Positions 55,050-63,118 are shown, counted from the first letter of the stretch. The stretch: DNA of 64,000 nt from Pseudonocardia oroxyli (GCF_900102195.1 NZ_FNBE01000005.1:235649-299648), one strand, 5' to 3'. Notes: a model not told the origin generated them from the sequence alone. Numbers and translations: made by a program.

Positions 55050-55813
55050 GCCAGGACGTCCCGGCCCTTGTAGTGGTGCAGCACCTCGCGCAGCGGGCCG
55101 AACTCCTTGATCGTGCCGTGCTCCATCCAGATCGCCGTGTCGCACAGGTCGGCGAGGAACTCGTCGGAGTGCGAGGCGAACACCAGGATCCCGGAGCGCT
55201 CGACCAGCTCGTTCAGCCGGCCCCTGGCCTTGGCGAGGAACTCCGCGTCGACGGCGCCGATGCCCTCGTCGAGCAGCAGGATCTCCGGGTCGATGCTGGT
55301 CACGACGCCGAGCGCGAGCCGCACCCGCATGCCGGTGGAGTAGGTGCGCAGCGGCATCGACAGGTAGTCGCCGAGCTCGGTGAACTCCGCGATGTCGTCG
55401 ACCCGGGCCTCCATCTCCTTGCGGGTCATGCCCAGGAACAGCCCGCGGATGATGATGTTGTCCAGGCCGGAGATCTCCGGGTCCATGCCCACGGCGAGGT
55501 CGAAGATCGGCGCGACCTTGCCCTGCACGCGGGCGCGGCCGCGGGTGGGCTCGTAGATGCCGGCCATCAGCCGCAGGATGGTGGTCTTGCCCGCGCCGTT
55601 GTGCCCGACGAGCGCCACCCGGTCGCCCTTGCGCAGGCCGATCGAGATGTCGCGGAGCGCCTCGATGATCGGCACCTTGGACTCGGTGCCGATCCGCCCG
55701 CCCGCCCGGCCCAACACGGACTTCTTCAGTGACCGGGTCTTCGCGTCGAAGATCGGGAAGTCGACGCAGGCGCCGTCGAGGTCGATGCTCGGTTCTGTGC
55801 TCAGGAGACTCAC
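55046..55813 (-). CDS. wzt: galactan ABC exporter ATP-binding protein Wzt
   Basis: A 255-residue ABC ATPase of the O-antigen and teichoic-acid exporter class, orthologous to Rv3781. Walker A is VGHNGAGKTTIL, the signature YSTGMRVRLALG, and Walker B EILLLDEGIGAVD. The C-terminal carbohydrate-binding domain of type-II Wzt proteins is missing, so chain length is not read by a terminal modification. Its partner Wzm is encoded immediately upstream with a GTGA overlap. Together they are believed to flip lipid-linked galactan to the outside. Confidence 0.95.
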   Translation of the reverse strand: MSLLSTEPSIDLDGACVDFPIFDAKTRSLKKSVLGRAGGRIGTESKVPIIEALRDISIGLRKGDRVALVGHNGAGKTTILRLMAGIYEPTRGRARVQGKVAPIFDLAVGMDPEISGLDNIIIRGLFLGMTRKEMEARVDDIAEFTELGDYLSMPLRTYSTGMRVRLALGVVTSIDPEILLLDEGIGAVDAEFLAKARGRLNELVERSGILVFASHSDEFLADLCDTAIWMEHGTIKEFGPLREVLHHYKGRDVLA

Positions 55814-56682
55814 ACCCAGTACGCCACGCGGGCCCGGTAGTTGCGCATGCAGAGCAGGCCGACACCCCAGCCGACCACGGTGATCACGCCGACGACGATC
55901 CAGGACCGCCACACGATCTCCTGGCCGAGCAGCGGCGCCCGCACGATCTCCAGGAAGTGGTAGAGCGGGTTGATCTCCACCAGCTGGGCGCGCTCGCGCA
56001 CCGCCGCGTTGCCGGACAGGATGTCGACGGACCAGACGATCGGCGTCATGTAGAAGGCCAGCTGGACGACGCTCGCGATGATCGGCGGGATGTCCCGGAA
56101 GCGGGTGGCCAGGATGCCGGAGAGGATCGAGATCCAGCCGCCGTTGATCGCCAGCAGGGCGAACCCGGGGATCGCCAGCAGCAGCGACCAGCCCAGCGGG
56201 TGCGGGAAGACGATCATCAGGATCGCCCAGATCACGAGGTTGTGCAGGAAGAACAGGGTCTGCCGCCACACCAGGCGGTAGACGTGCAGCGACAGCGGCG
56301 CCGGCAGGAACTTGATCAGTCCCTCGTTGGCGATGAAGACCTCGCTGCCCTCGAGGATGCAGCCCGAGATGAAGTTCCAGATCAACAGCCCGACCGCGAC
56401 GTGCGGCAGGAACGTCTTGATGTCGGTCTGGAACAGCAGTGAGTAGAGGATCCCGAGCCCGAGGGCGATGACACCCATCGAGATGGAGATCCAGAGCGGC
56501 CCGAGCACCGAGCGGCGGTAGCGCTGCTTGATGTCCTGCCAGCCGAGGTGACCCCACAGCTGCCGCTGCCGCCACCCCGCCGACAGATCGCCGAACGCCC
56601 GCGCCCAGCTGCGGGAACCGGGTGCGTCACCCCACGCCGAGCGCTCACGCCCGGCGGTGCTGTCGTCCACGGTCACGGCCAC
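55810..56682 (-). CDS. wzm: galactan ABC exporter permease Wzm
   Basis: A 290-residue ABC-2 permease orthologous to Rv3783. The N-terminal cytoplasmic segment has WGHLGWQDIKQRYRRSVLGPLW, the signature of polysaccharide exporters. Six helices and the EINPLYHFLEIVRAPLLG loop follow, a motif conserved in O-antigen and teichoic acid permeases. It has two more in-frame GTG codons shortly after 56682, so the start could be three or five codons later. GTGA overlap with wzt couples it to the operon wzm-wzt-glfT1-gtrA. Confidence 0.95.
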   Translation of the reverse strand: MAVTVDDSTAGRERSAWGDAPGSRSWARAFGDLSAGWRQRQLWGHLGWQDIKQRYRRSVLGPLWISISMGVIALGLGILYSLLFQTDIKTFLPHVAVGLLIWNFISGCILEGSEVFIANEGLIKFLPAPLSLHVYRLVWRQTLFFLHNLVIWAILMIVFPHPLGWSLLLAIPGFALLAINGGWISILSGILATRFRDIPPIIASVVQLAFYMTPIVWSVDILSGNAAVRERAQLVEINPLYHFLEIVRAPLLGQEIVWRSWIVVGVITVVGWGVGLLCMRNYRARVAYWV

Positions 56683-56706
56683 CCGACGAGGGTACCGACG
56701 GGTGCG

Positions 56707-57267
56707 TCACAGGTACTGACCGGTGCCCCTGCCGCCACCCTCCGGCATCCCGCCGGGCACCTGGGCGCCGCCGATGCCCGGAGGCAGGCCGCGGCGCATC
56801 TGCTCGAGCTGCGCGCGGGCGGCCATCTGCTGGGCGAACAGCGCCGTCTGGATGCCGTGGAACAGCCCCTCCAGCCACCCGACGAGCTGGGCCTGCGCGA
56901 TCCGCAGCTCGCCCTCGCTGGGGGTGGAGTCCTCGGTGAACGGCAGCGACAGCCGGTGCAGCTCCTCGCGCAGCTCGGGCGCCAGACCCTCCTCGAGCTC
57001 CTTGATCGAGTTCTCGTGGATCTCGCGGAGCCGGGCGCGGGAGGCCTCGTCCAGCGGCGCCGCGCGCACCTCCTCGAGCAGCTGCTTGATCATGGTGCCG
57101 ATCCGCATGACCTTGGCGGGCTGCTCGACCATGCCGCCGATGCCCTGGTCCTCGGACTCCTCGGACTCCGAGCCCTGGGGCACCGCGGCCATGCCGACCG
57201 GGCGCCCATCGGGCCCGATGACCATGACCTGGTGCTGTCCCTCGTTCTCGTCCTGTGGTGCCGTCAT
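56707..57267 (-). CDS. bpa: bacterial proteasome activator Bpa (PafE)
   Basis: A 186-residue ring-forming activator of the actinobacterial 20S proteasome, orthologous to Rv3780. Bpa works without ATP and docks by its C-terminal GQYL, which is intact here. A central four-helix region (residues about 50-145, with KQLLEEVRAAPLDEASRARL and GWLEGLFHGIQTALFAQQM) forms the dodecameric ring, and the N- and C-terminal regions are flexible. It is 24 bp from wzm on the same strand and in the same position relative to the galactan exporter genes as in M. tuberculosis. A client interaction with cell-wall proteins is not implied. Confidence 0.96.
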   Translation of the reverse strand: MTAPQDENEGQHQVMVIGPDGRPVGMAAVPQGSESEESEDQGIGGMVEQPAKVMRIGTMIKQLLEEVRAAPLDEASRARLREIHENSIKELEEGLAPELREELHRLSLPFTEDSTPSEGELRIAQAQLVGWLEGLFHGIQTALFAQQMAARAQLEQMRRGLPPGIGGAQVPGGMPEGGGRGTGQYL

Positions 57268-57274
57268 GTCCCCA

Positions 57275-58258
57275 TCATGGCGCGAGCAGCAGCAACTTGC
57301 CGATGACGCCCCCCGCGGCGAGCGTGCGGTGCGCCTCCGCGGCGTCGGACATCGGGAAGCGGGCGTGCACGACCGGGCGCACCGTGCCCTCGGCGAACAG
57401 CGGCCAGACGACGTCTCGGGTGCCGCTGACCACGGCCCCCTTGCCCTGGGGTCCGTCGACGGGCCGCCCGCGCAGCCCCATCGCGGTGACGCTCGCCCGC
57501 TTGACCAGCAGCGCGCCGATGTTCAGGTCGGCCTTCACCCCGCCCTGCATCCCGATGATCATCAGCCGCCCGTCGGCGGCCAGCGCGGAGACGTTCGCCG
57601 CGAGCCCCTTGGCGCCCATGTTGTCGAGGATGACGTCCGCGCCGTGGCCGTCGGTCGCGTCCTTCAGCCCGGCCGGGACGTCGCCGTCGTAGTCGAGGAC
57701 GATGTCCGCCCCGAGCTCCCGGCAGACGTCGAACCGTGCCGGGCTCGCCGTGGCCGCGACCCGCGCGCCGAGCGCCTTGGCGACCTGGATGGCGTGGGTG
57801 CCGATGCCGCTGCTGCCGCCGTGCACCAGGAAGGTCTCGCCCGCGGCGAGCCCCGCCTTCATCAGGACGTTCGAGTAGACGGTGCACGCGACCTCGGGGA
57901 TCGAGCCCGCCGTCGTCAGGTCCACGCCGGGGGGCACGGGGAGGAGCTGCGCGGCGGGCACCGCGACCTTGGTGGCGTACCCGCCGCCCGCGAGCAGGGC
58001 GCAGACCTCGTCGCCCACGCTCCAGCCCTCGACCCCCGGTCCGAGCTCGGCGACGCGGCCCGAGCACTCCAGGCCGATGATCTCCGACGCGCCGGGCGGC
58101 GGCGGGTAGTTCCCCTCCCGTTGCAGCAGGTCGGCGCGGTTGACGGCCGAGGCGACGACGTCCAGCACCACCTCGCCCGGGCCCGCCTTGGGGTCCTCGA
58201 CCTCGGTCCACCGCATGTTCTCCGGGCCGCCCGGCTCCGCCACCGTGATCGCGTACAT
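57275..58258 (-). CDS. NAD(P)H-quinone oxidoreductase, zinc-independent MDR family (Rv3777-like)
   Basis: A 327-residue medium-chain reductase of the QOR type. It has AGPGEVVLDVVASAVNRADLLQ, the nucleotide site LVHGGSSGIGTHAIQ and the C-terminal GGVIGKLLLLAP. No catalytic zinc cysteines are present. ATG 58258 is chosen because homology begins at YAITVAEPGG. The upstream extension would overlap the divergent gene. Length and position match M. tuberculosis Rv3777. It is 7 bp from bpa on the same strand, so likely cotranscribed with it. Confidence 0.93.
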   Translation of the reverse strand: MYAITVAEPGGPENMRWTEVEDPKAGPGEVVLDVVASAVNRADLLQREGNYPPPPGASEIIGLECSGRVAELGPGVEGWSVGDEVCALLAGGGYATKVAVPAAQLLPVPPGVDLTTAGSIPEVACTVYSNVLMKAGLAAGETFLVHGGSSGIGTHAIQVAKALGARVAATASPARFDVCRELGADIVLDYDGDVPAGLKDATDGHGADVILDNMGAKGLAANVSALAADGRLMIIGMQGGVKADLNIGALLVKRASVTAMGLRGRPVDGPQGKGAVVSGTRDVVWPLFAEGTVRPVVHARFPMSDAAEAHRTLAAGGVIGKLLLLAP

Positions 58259-58301
58259 GGTGCGGACGCTATTCGGTCGCGCGGTGGTGTGCACTGGGAC
58301 G

Positions 58302-58937
58302 ATGCATTGGCCCCAGTCGGCGCTGGTCCTGCGCACCCCTCGGCTCGAGCTCCGCCCGGACGACGACGCGGGCCTGGCCGAGCTCGTGGACGTCGCCTAC
58401 CGGGGTGTCCACCCGCCGGACCGCATGCCGTTCCTGCAGCCCTGGACCGACGCCGACCCGCGCTACCTGGGGCGCGGCGCGCTGCAGTACTTCTGGGGCG
58501 AGCGTGCCCGGTTCGCGCCGAGCTCGTGGGCACTGCACTTCCTGGTGCGGGTCGACGGCGCGGTCGTCGGCGTGCAGACCCTGCGGGCGGACGAGTTCGG
58601 CGTGTGCCGCGAGGTCGCCTCCGGCTCGTGGCTCGGGCTCGCCGCCCAGGGGCGGGGGATCGGCACCGAGATGCGGGCGGCTGTGCTGAGGTACGCGTTC
58701 GACCTGCTGGGCGCGCGGCACGCGCGCTCGGAGGCGTTCTCGGACAACGCCGCGTCGCTGCGGGTGTCGGAGAAGCTCGGGTACGTCCCGGACGGCTTCG
58801 AGATCCACTCCCCGCGCGGCGAACCGGCCCGCAACCTGCGGCTGCGGCTCACCCCGGCCACGTTCCGCCGCCCGGACTGGCCGCTGGAGGTCGAGGGCCA
58901 CACCGCGGAGTTGGCGGGCCTGCTCGGGGCGGGGTGA
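58302..58937 (+). CDS. GNAT family N-acetyltransferase
   Basis: A 211-residue GNAT protein. The acetyl-CoA binding motif A is SGSWLGLAAQGRGIGTEMRAAVL (residues about 107-129; QGRGIG is the pyrophosphate loop), and motif B is ARSEAFSDNAASLRVSEKLGY. The first part (LRTPRLELRPDDDAGL) is typical of the RimJ/RimL subgroup that acetylates protein N-termini or small amines. ATG 58302 is used. The gene is divergent from the quinone oxidoreductase over 43 bp. Its TGA lies at the edge of a long inverted repeat. Confidence 0.9.
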   Translation: MHWPQSALVLRTPRLELRPDDDAGLAELVDVAYRGVHPPDRMPFLQPWTDADPRYLGRGALQYFWGERARFAPSSWALHFLVRVDGAVVGVQTLRADEFGVCREVASGSWLGLAAQGRGIGTEMRAAVLRYAFDLLGARHARSEAFSDNAASLRVSEKLGYVPDGFEIHSPRGEPARNLRLRLTPATFRRPDWPLEVEGHTAELAGLLGAG

Positions 58938-59052
58938 GCCCGGCCACGATGGCACGTTTCGTGCGCTCAGCGTCGCGTGATCGCCGTTTGTGTGCCGTGA
59001 GCGTGGTGCGGACAGCACTGTGCACACGAAACGTGCCGGCTCGGGCTCACCG
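58932..59052. repeat. 121-bp imperfect inverted repeat
   Basis: Inner arms GGCACGTTTCGTG (58951-58963) and CACGAAACGTGCC (59025-59037) are perfect 13-base repeats. Outer arms GGTGAGCCCG near 58933 and CGGGCTCACC near 59044 add a further ten. The centre of about 60 bases has no coding signal. The structure resembles a small palindromic mobile unit or terminator and overlaps the GNAT stop. The rest of 58938-59140 shows nothing further. Confidence 0.75.
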
Positions 59053-59140
59053 AGCACCCGCGGCGACGCTGTGGACAACTCGGCCGCCCCAGCGCCCGTG
59101 ACCACCGGAACCGTCGGTGCTCCACCGGACCGTCGCCCCC

Positions 59141-59404
59141 ATGACCACCGACTCGGACCCCGACCGCCCCGCGAGCTGGCCGCACCTGCTGTCCGTCGCC
59201 CTCGGCGCGCCCGCCGCGGACCTGCACCGCCACCTCGCGGGCGCGCTGCGCAGCCGGGCGTGCACCGGAACCCTGCGCGAGAGCGGGCGGTGGGCCCGCG
59301 GGCGCCGGGTGCCCTGGGACCCGCTGGCCGCTGGGCTGCGGGCCCTGGGTGCGCGCTGCGACTGCGAGGCGCTGGAGCTGCTCAGCCGAGATTGTTCGTG
59401 CTGA
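59141..59404 (+). CDS. small DUF2695-like protein
   Basis: An 87-residue protein from ATG 59141. The conserved-looking part is the C-terminus (GLRALGARCDCEALELLSRD), which resembles the short DUF2695 family pattern with a Cys-x-Cys-Glu element. The N-terminal half is basic and alanine-rich. Two further cysteines lie at the very end. It overlaps the convergent metallopeptidase by 23 bases. I am fairly unsure of the family assignment and know no function. Confidence 0.5.
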   Translation: MTTDSDPDRPASWPHLLSVALGAPAADLHRHLAGALRSRACTGTLRESGRWARGRRVPWDPLAAGLRALGARCDCEALELLSRDCSC

Positions 59405-60329
59405 AGGTGTCGCAGCGCGCGGGGTCGCCGGTCTGGAAACCGGTGGTGTACCACTTCTCGCGCTGTGCGGAGCTGCCGTGGGTGAACTGGCTCTGGTCCA
59501 CGCGGCCGCCGCCGAGGTTGGACTGGATGAAGTCGTCCCCGATCCGCTCGGCGGTGTCGAGGGCGGCGTTCACGTCGTCCTGGTTCACGTCGACGATCAG
59601 GGGCCGCCCCGAGGCCGTCGGCGTGCTCGTGGCGTGGTTGCCCCACACCCCGGCGTAGCAGTCGGCCTGCAGCTCCAACCGCACGGAGCCGGACGTCGGA
59701 CCCGAGTCCCCCGCCCGGACCTGCCGGTTGGTGCCCAGCAGGTTCTGGATGTGGTGGCCGTACTCGTGCGCGATGACGTACGCGCGGGCGAAGGGGCCGC
59801 CCTGTGCCCCGAACCGGGACTCGAGCTCCTGGAAGAAGGAGAGGTCGATGTACACCTCGGAGTCGGCGGGGCAGTAGAAGGGGCCCACGTCCGAGGTGGC
59901 GCTGCCGCAGCCGCCGGTGTTCACCGAGCCGGAGAAGAAGTTGGTGCGGGGCGGCTGGTAGGTCTGGCCCGCCCGGGCGAACGCGTCGGACCAGTAGCCG
60001 TCGAGCGAGTTGACCACCGCCGTCACCTCGCAGTCGATGCTGCGGTTGGCGTCCGCGCCGGTCCGGCAGGACTGCGCGATCTCGGTGGTGTCCGCCGTCT
60101 GCCCCTGGGAGAGCCCGGACAGGCCGTCCGGCAGCGCGAACCCGCCGCCGTTGGTGCTGCCGCCGCCACCACCGAGCGCCGAGACGAGGAAGAAGAGGAT
60201 CAGCCCGACGATGCCGAGGCCGCCACCGCCCATGGCGACGCGACCACCGATGCCCCCGCCTCCGCCGCCGCCGCGGCGGAGGTCGTCGATGTTCGACGTG
60301 TCCAGCTCGGCGTTCTCGTCGAACCGCAT
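59382..60329 (-). CDS. neutral zinc metallopeptidase (YpfJ/KPN_02809 type)
   Basis: A 315-residue putative metalloprotease. An N-terminal Gly-rich cytoplasmic stretch (RGGGGGGGIGG) precedes one membrane helix at about residues 40-60. The outer part has VIAHEYGHHIQN (HExxHH) near residue 200, with the RLELQADCYAGVW region supplying the third zinc ligand. The family is annotated as neutral zinc metallopeptidase. ATG 60329 follows GGAGGAG. Substrates are unknown; an envelope role is likely because the catalytic domain lies outside the membrane. Confidence 0.93.
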   Translation of the reverse strand: MRFDENAELDTSNIDDLRRGGGGGGGIGGRVAMGGGGLGIVGLILFFLVSALGGGGGSTNGGGFALPDGLSGLSQGQTADTTEIAQSCRTGADANRSIDCEVTAVVNSLDGYWSDAFARAGQTYQPPRTNFFSGSVNTGGCGSATSDVGPFYCPADSEVYIDLSFFQELESRFGAQGGPFARAYVIAHEYGHHIQNLLGTNRQVRAGDSGPTSGSVRLELQADCYAGVWGNHATSTPTASGRPLIVDVNQDDVNAALDTAERIGDDFIQSNLGGGRVDQSQFTHGSSAQREKWYTTGFQTGDPARCDTFSTNNLG

Positions 60330-60436
60330 CGTGCTCCTCCTCGCAGTACCCGGCCGGATCACCGGCGGGCGGCGGACGACGAGATCCCACCACACCGGGG
60401 CGATCAGGTCGACACGACACGATTACGCTACGGAGC

Positions 60437-60913
60437 GTGTCGGAAGGAGCAGCGGCGTCCCCCCAGTGGCTCGACGAGGGCGAGATGCGTTTCTGGCGCG
60501 CCTGGGTCGTCGCCTCCACGATGCTCGACCACCGGCTCAACCGGGACCTGCAGGTCCGACACGGCATCTCGCACATGGACTACGGAGTGCTCGTCGTGCT
60601 CTCCGAGCAGCAGGACAGCCGCCTGCGGATGAGCACGCTGGCCGACACCCTCGCCCTGTCCAAGTCCCGGCTCTCCCACCAGGTCTCCCGCATGGAGAAG
60701 AACGGCCTGGTCCGCCGCGACGGGGACGTCTCCGACGGCCGCGGCATCTTCGCCTGCCTCACCCCCGAGGGCCGCACCCGCCTGGAGCAGGCCGCCCCGA
60801 CCCACGTCGAAGGCGTGCGCCGCTACATGGTCGACCTGCTGGACGAACGCGAACGCGCCCAGGCCGCCGACCTCCTGACCCGCGTGGTCGACGGTCTCCG
60901 CACGATCACCTGA
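60437..60913 (+). CDS. MarR family transcriptional regulator
   Basis: A 158-residue MarR-type regulator. The DNA-binding part is MSTLADTLALSKSRLSHQVSRM and the wing DGDVSDGRGIFACLT; the terminal helices form the dimer. The start is GTG 60437, just within an AT-richer promoter stretch (CGATTACGCTACGG). It lies 17 bp upstream of tRNA-Ser. No exporter or enzyme gene is adjacent on the same strand, and the target is probably elsewhere. Confidence 0.92.
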   Translation: MSEGAAASPQWLDEGEMRFWRAWVVASTMLDHRLNRDLQVRHGISHMDYGVLVVLSEQQDSRLRMSTLADTLALSKSRLSHQVSRMEKNGLVRRDGDVSDGRGIFACLTPEGRTRLEQAAPTHVEGVRRYMVDLLDERERAQAADLLTRVVDGLRTIT

Positions 60914-60930
60914 GCGGTAGGCTCCGCCCC

Positions 60931-61018
60931 GGAAGCGTGGCAGAGCGGCCGAATGCACTCGCCTTGAAAGCGAGAGCCCTTAACCGGGTCGGGGGTTCGA
61001 ATCCCTCCGCTTCCGCCA
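60931..61018 (+). tRNA. tRNA-Ser (anticodon UGA)
   Basis: The 7-bp acceptor stem GGAAGCG pairs with CGCTTCC, followed by discriminator G and an encoded CCA. The anticodon stem is TCGCCTTGAAAGCGA with anticodon TGA, which reads UCA-type serine codons. A long variable arm, as required for class II tRNA-Ser, precedes the T loop GGTTCGAATCC. The gene is on the plus strand, immediately after marR, and begins a region of accessory-type genes. Confidence 0.97.
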
Positions 61019-61146
61019 GGCCGGGCGCACGGGTGAGGCGTCGGAGCCGGGTGGCCTCAGCGCCACGACAGCAACGACTGCAGCAGCGCGCCTGCAGCTG
61101 ATCCAATCCGGGGGTCGGCGGGGCCTCGTCGTGCCAGACTGTCGGC

Positions 61147-61872
61147 GTGACCGCAGCCGTCGAAGCAGATCGTCGCTTCGCAGTCCCGCTGTACTCCGTG
61201 ACCGATGCGGCGCGACACATCAACGTCTCGAGGAGCACCTTCACCACGTGGGCTCGTGGGTACGAGCACCGGCCCGTCGGGCGGGCACCCGTGACCGGTG
61301 CGCCTGTCATCACGTCGATCCCGCGCGACGACAGCGGGCCGACGATCCCGTTCATCGGACTCGCGGAAGGCTACGTCCTCTCCGCGTTCCGCAAGGCCGG
61401 GGTCCCCCTCCAACGCATTCGCCCCGCCCTTGAGCAGCTCCAGGAGCAGCTCGGGATAGACCACGTCCTCGCGTCGCGATCGCTGTACACCGACGGTGCG
61501 GAGGTGCTCTACGACTACGCGGAGAGCGAGGGGGACACGCCCGAGGCCCGGTCGGCCCGGAGCCTGGTCGTGGCGCGCAACGACCAACTCGTGTTCCGCG
61601 AGGTCGTCGACTCCTACCTCCGCAGGATCGATTTCGCCGACGACAGGTACGCCCGCGTGATCCATCTGCCTCAGTACGGCTCCGCCGACGTGATCGTCGA
61701 TCCGGAGCGGTCCTACGGGATCCCCATCTTCGCCACGGGCGCCGTACGCGTGGAGATCGTCCTCCGCAGGTTCAAGGCGGGTGAGTCGTTGGCAGACCTC
61801 AGCGCAGACTTCGGAGTGCCGGAAGACCAACTCGTCGACGCCCTCCGTGTCCACACCGCAACCGCCGCCTGA
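61147..61872 (+). CDS. DUF433 antitoxin-like protein
   Basis: A 241-residue protein from GTG 61147. Its N-terminus contains a helix-turn-helix-like segment (YSVTDAARHINVSRSTFTTW) and its C-terminus a DUF433 domain (FKAGESLADLSADFGVPEDQLVDALR), seen in antitoxins that pair with PIN-domain RNases. Codon usage is less GC-extreme than in the flanking wall genes. It lies 129 bp behind tRNA-Ser, a common insertion site for mobile DNA. It overlaps the start of the following PIN-toxin remnant. Confidence 0.85.
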   Translation: MTAAVEADRRFAVPLYSVTDAARHINVSRSTFTTWARGYEHRPVGRAPVTGAPVITSIPRDDSGPTIPFIGLAEGYVLSAFRKAGVPLQRIRPALEQLQEQLGIDHVLASRSLYTDGAEVLYDYAESEGDTPEARSARSLVVARNDQLVFREVVDSYLRRIDFADDRYARVIHLPQYGSADVIVDPERSYGIPIFATGAVRVEIVLRRFKAGESLADLSADFGVPEDQLVDALRVHTATAA

Positions 61873-62276
61873 GGGCTTTCCGCGGTTCTTCCTCGACCGC
61901 AGCGTCGGCAGGAAGATCGTGCCCGCCGGTTTGCGTCGGGCAGGCATCGAACTCGTGACGCTCGCCGAGCGTTACGGGATACCCGAGGACGAGCAGGTGA
62001 CCGACGTCCAGTGGATGCGAGACGCCGCGGCGCACGGTGAAGCCGTCCTGATGTGCGACGACGCGATCCGAAGCGGAACCCCGCGGAGCGCGCGGTGCTG
62101 CTGGACGCTCGTCTCAAAGCGTTCGTCGTGAGCAGCCAGATCGCCGGGACCGAGGTGGTCGCGCGCTTCGTCTCGAACCTGCCTGCGATCGAACGGGCCT
62201 GCCGGCGGGACGGCCCCTCGTCTACCGCATACACCCGGACCGAATCGAACGCCGGGCTCTGCGTTCGGGCTTCTAG
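61847..62276 (+). pseudogene. VapC45-like PIN toxin, broken by two frameshifts
   Basis: Joining three frames reconstructs a PIN-like ribonuclease. The first part, from GTG 61847 (FPRFFLDRSVGRKIVP, acidic FLDRS site), runs to about 62070. The second frame resumes with RNPAERAVLLDARLKAF and continues to about 62214, and the third gives LVYRIHPDRIERRALRSGF to TAG 62274-62276. This is the normal layout of the family partner of DUF433 antitoxins. The breaks are at CCGAAGCGG (about 62069-62073) and in a run of C at 62214-62217, each explained by one missing base. The toxin is therefore either dead or affected by sequencing errors. Confidence 0.8.
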
Positions 62277-62341
62277 TGGTCAACCCGGCGTCCGCGCCGG
62301 CGACTCTCATGCCTGAGCGTGCACATCGCCGGCAGCGAGGC

Positions 62342-62566
62342 TCACACGTGGATGTCCGCTTCGTCCGGGACCCAGCGCAGCACCTCGCCGGGTTGGCAGT
62401 CCAGGACGCGGCAGACGGCGTCGAGGGTGGAGAAGCGCACGGCCTTGGCGCGGCCGTTCTTGAGCACCGCGACGTTGGCCGGGGTGATCCCGACGGCGTC
62501 GGCGAACTCGGCGACGGACATGCGGCGGCGGGCGAGCAGGACCTCGATGTCGACGACGATCGCCAC
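62342..62566 (-). CDS. XRE family (YozG-like) transcriptional regulator
   Basis: A 74-residue helix-turn-helix protein, GTG 62566 to TGA. The HTH is MSVAEFADAVGITPANVAVLK, followed by RAKAVRFSTLDAVCRVLDCQPGEVL, the conserved C-terminal part of YozG-type regulators. It overlaps by one base with the upstream DUF2975 gene, as in the Bacillus yoaS-yozG pair. It probably represses the pair through the palindrome at 63036. Confidence 0.92.
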   Translation of the reverse strand: MAIVVDIEVLLARRRMSVAEFADAVGITPANVAVLKNGRAKAVRFSTLDAVCRVLDCQPGEVLRWVPDEADIHV

Positions 62567-63030
62567 TAGACCACCGCCTCGAGCTCGCGGCGCAGCCCGG
62601 TCGCGGTGCGGAGCAGCCCCAGCATCACGGTCATGAGCAGCGCGAACGCCACACCCAACAGGCCGATCCCGCCGCCGACGAGGATCAGGCCGGGCGCGTC
62701 GTCCAGCTCGCCGACGAGCGCGGCCATCCCGGCCACGAGCAGGGCGGCGAGCAGGCCCGAGGCCGCGATCACCCACACCCACCGGTCCGCGGACGCGTCG
62801 AAGATGACCTCCCGCTCCACCCGGGTCAGGAGCACCCACAGCGCGACGAGGCCCAGCTCCAGGCAGAGCAGGGCGAGCACGGGAGCCACCATGAAGACCA
62901 CGTCGAGCCCGTCGACCGGCCGGGCGAGCTGGGTCAGCGGGACGACGACGAGAAGCACCTGGGCGGCCAGCGCGGCGAGGGCCAGGGCGACGAGCACCAC
63001 GCGCAACGCGCGGATCACGACGGGAGTCAT
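62566..63030 (-). CDS. DUF2975 membrane protein (YoaS-like)
   Basis: A 154-residue protein with four predicted membrane helices (about residues 8-30, 45-68, 85-108 and 117-140). This arrangement, and its coupling to a small XRE regulator, matches DUF2975 proteins. ATG 63030 is the start. The promoter region is spanned by a 9-base-arm palindrome. Function is unknown; homologous pairs are proposed to respond to membrane state or development. Confidence 0.87.
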   Translation of the reverse strand: MTPVVIRALRVVLVALALAALAAQVLLVVVPLTQLARPVDGLDVVFMVAPVLALLCLELGLVALWVLLTRVEREVIFDASADRWVWVIAASGLLAALLVAGMAALVGELDDAPGLILVGGGIGLLGVAFALLMTVMLGLLRTATGLRRELEAVV

Positions 63031-63035
63031 GTATC

Positions 63036-63063
63036 GACTTTCGAGCGATACCTATCGAAAGTC
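63036..63063. promoter_or_regulatory. candidate operator of the XRE/DUF2975 pair
   Basis: GACTTTCGA (63036-63044) and TCGAAAGTC (63055-63063) form a perfect inverted repeat over an AT-rich spacer. It lies 6 to 33 bp upstream of the DUF2975 ATG, covering the expected promoter and ribosome-binding area. Autoregulation by the XRE protein is the simplest reading. Confidence 0.75.
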
Positions 63064-63080
63064 AATGGATGTCGGGCACG

Positions 63081-63108
63081 AAAAAGCCCGCACCGTGCGG
63101 TGCGGGCT
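63081..63108 (-). terminator. intrinsic terminator of the ATP-synthase-b-like gene
   Basis: AGCCCGCACC and GGTGCGGGCT pair as a 10-bp stem around GTGC, and on the minus strand this is followed by five T residues. It is 10 bp after the stop of the gene at 63119 and is the only classical Rho-independent terminator with a T-tract that I see in the window. Confidence 0.92.
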
Positions 63109-63118
63109 GGTTCGGGGC

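Noticed and set aside
60931..62340. Integrative element bounded by tRNA-Ser and a duplicated att site
   Set aside because: I could not find a second copy of the tRNA 3' end downstream within the window, and there is no integrase gene. The accessory-like genes may still be acquired, but no element boundary is supported.
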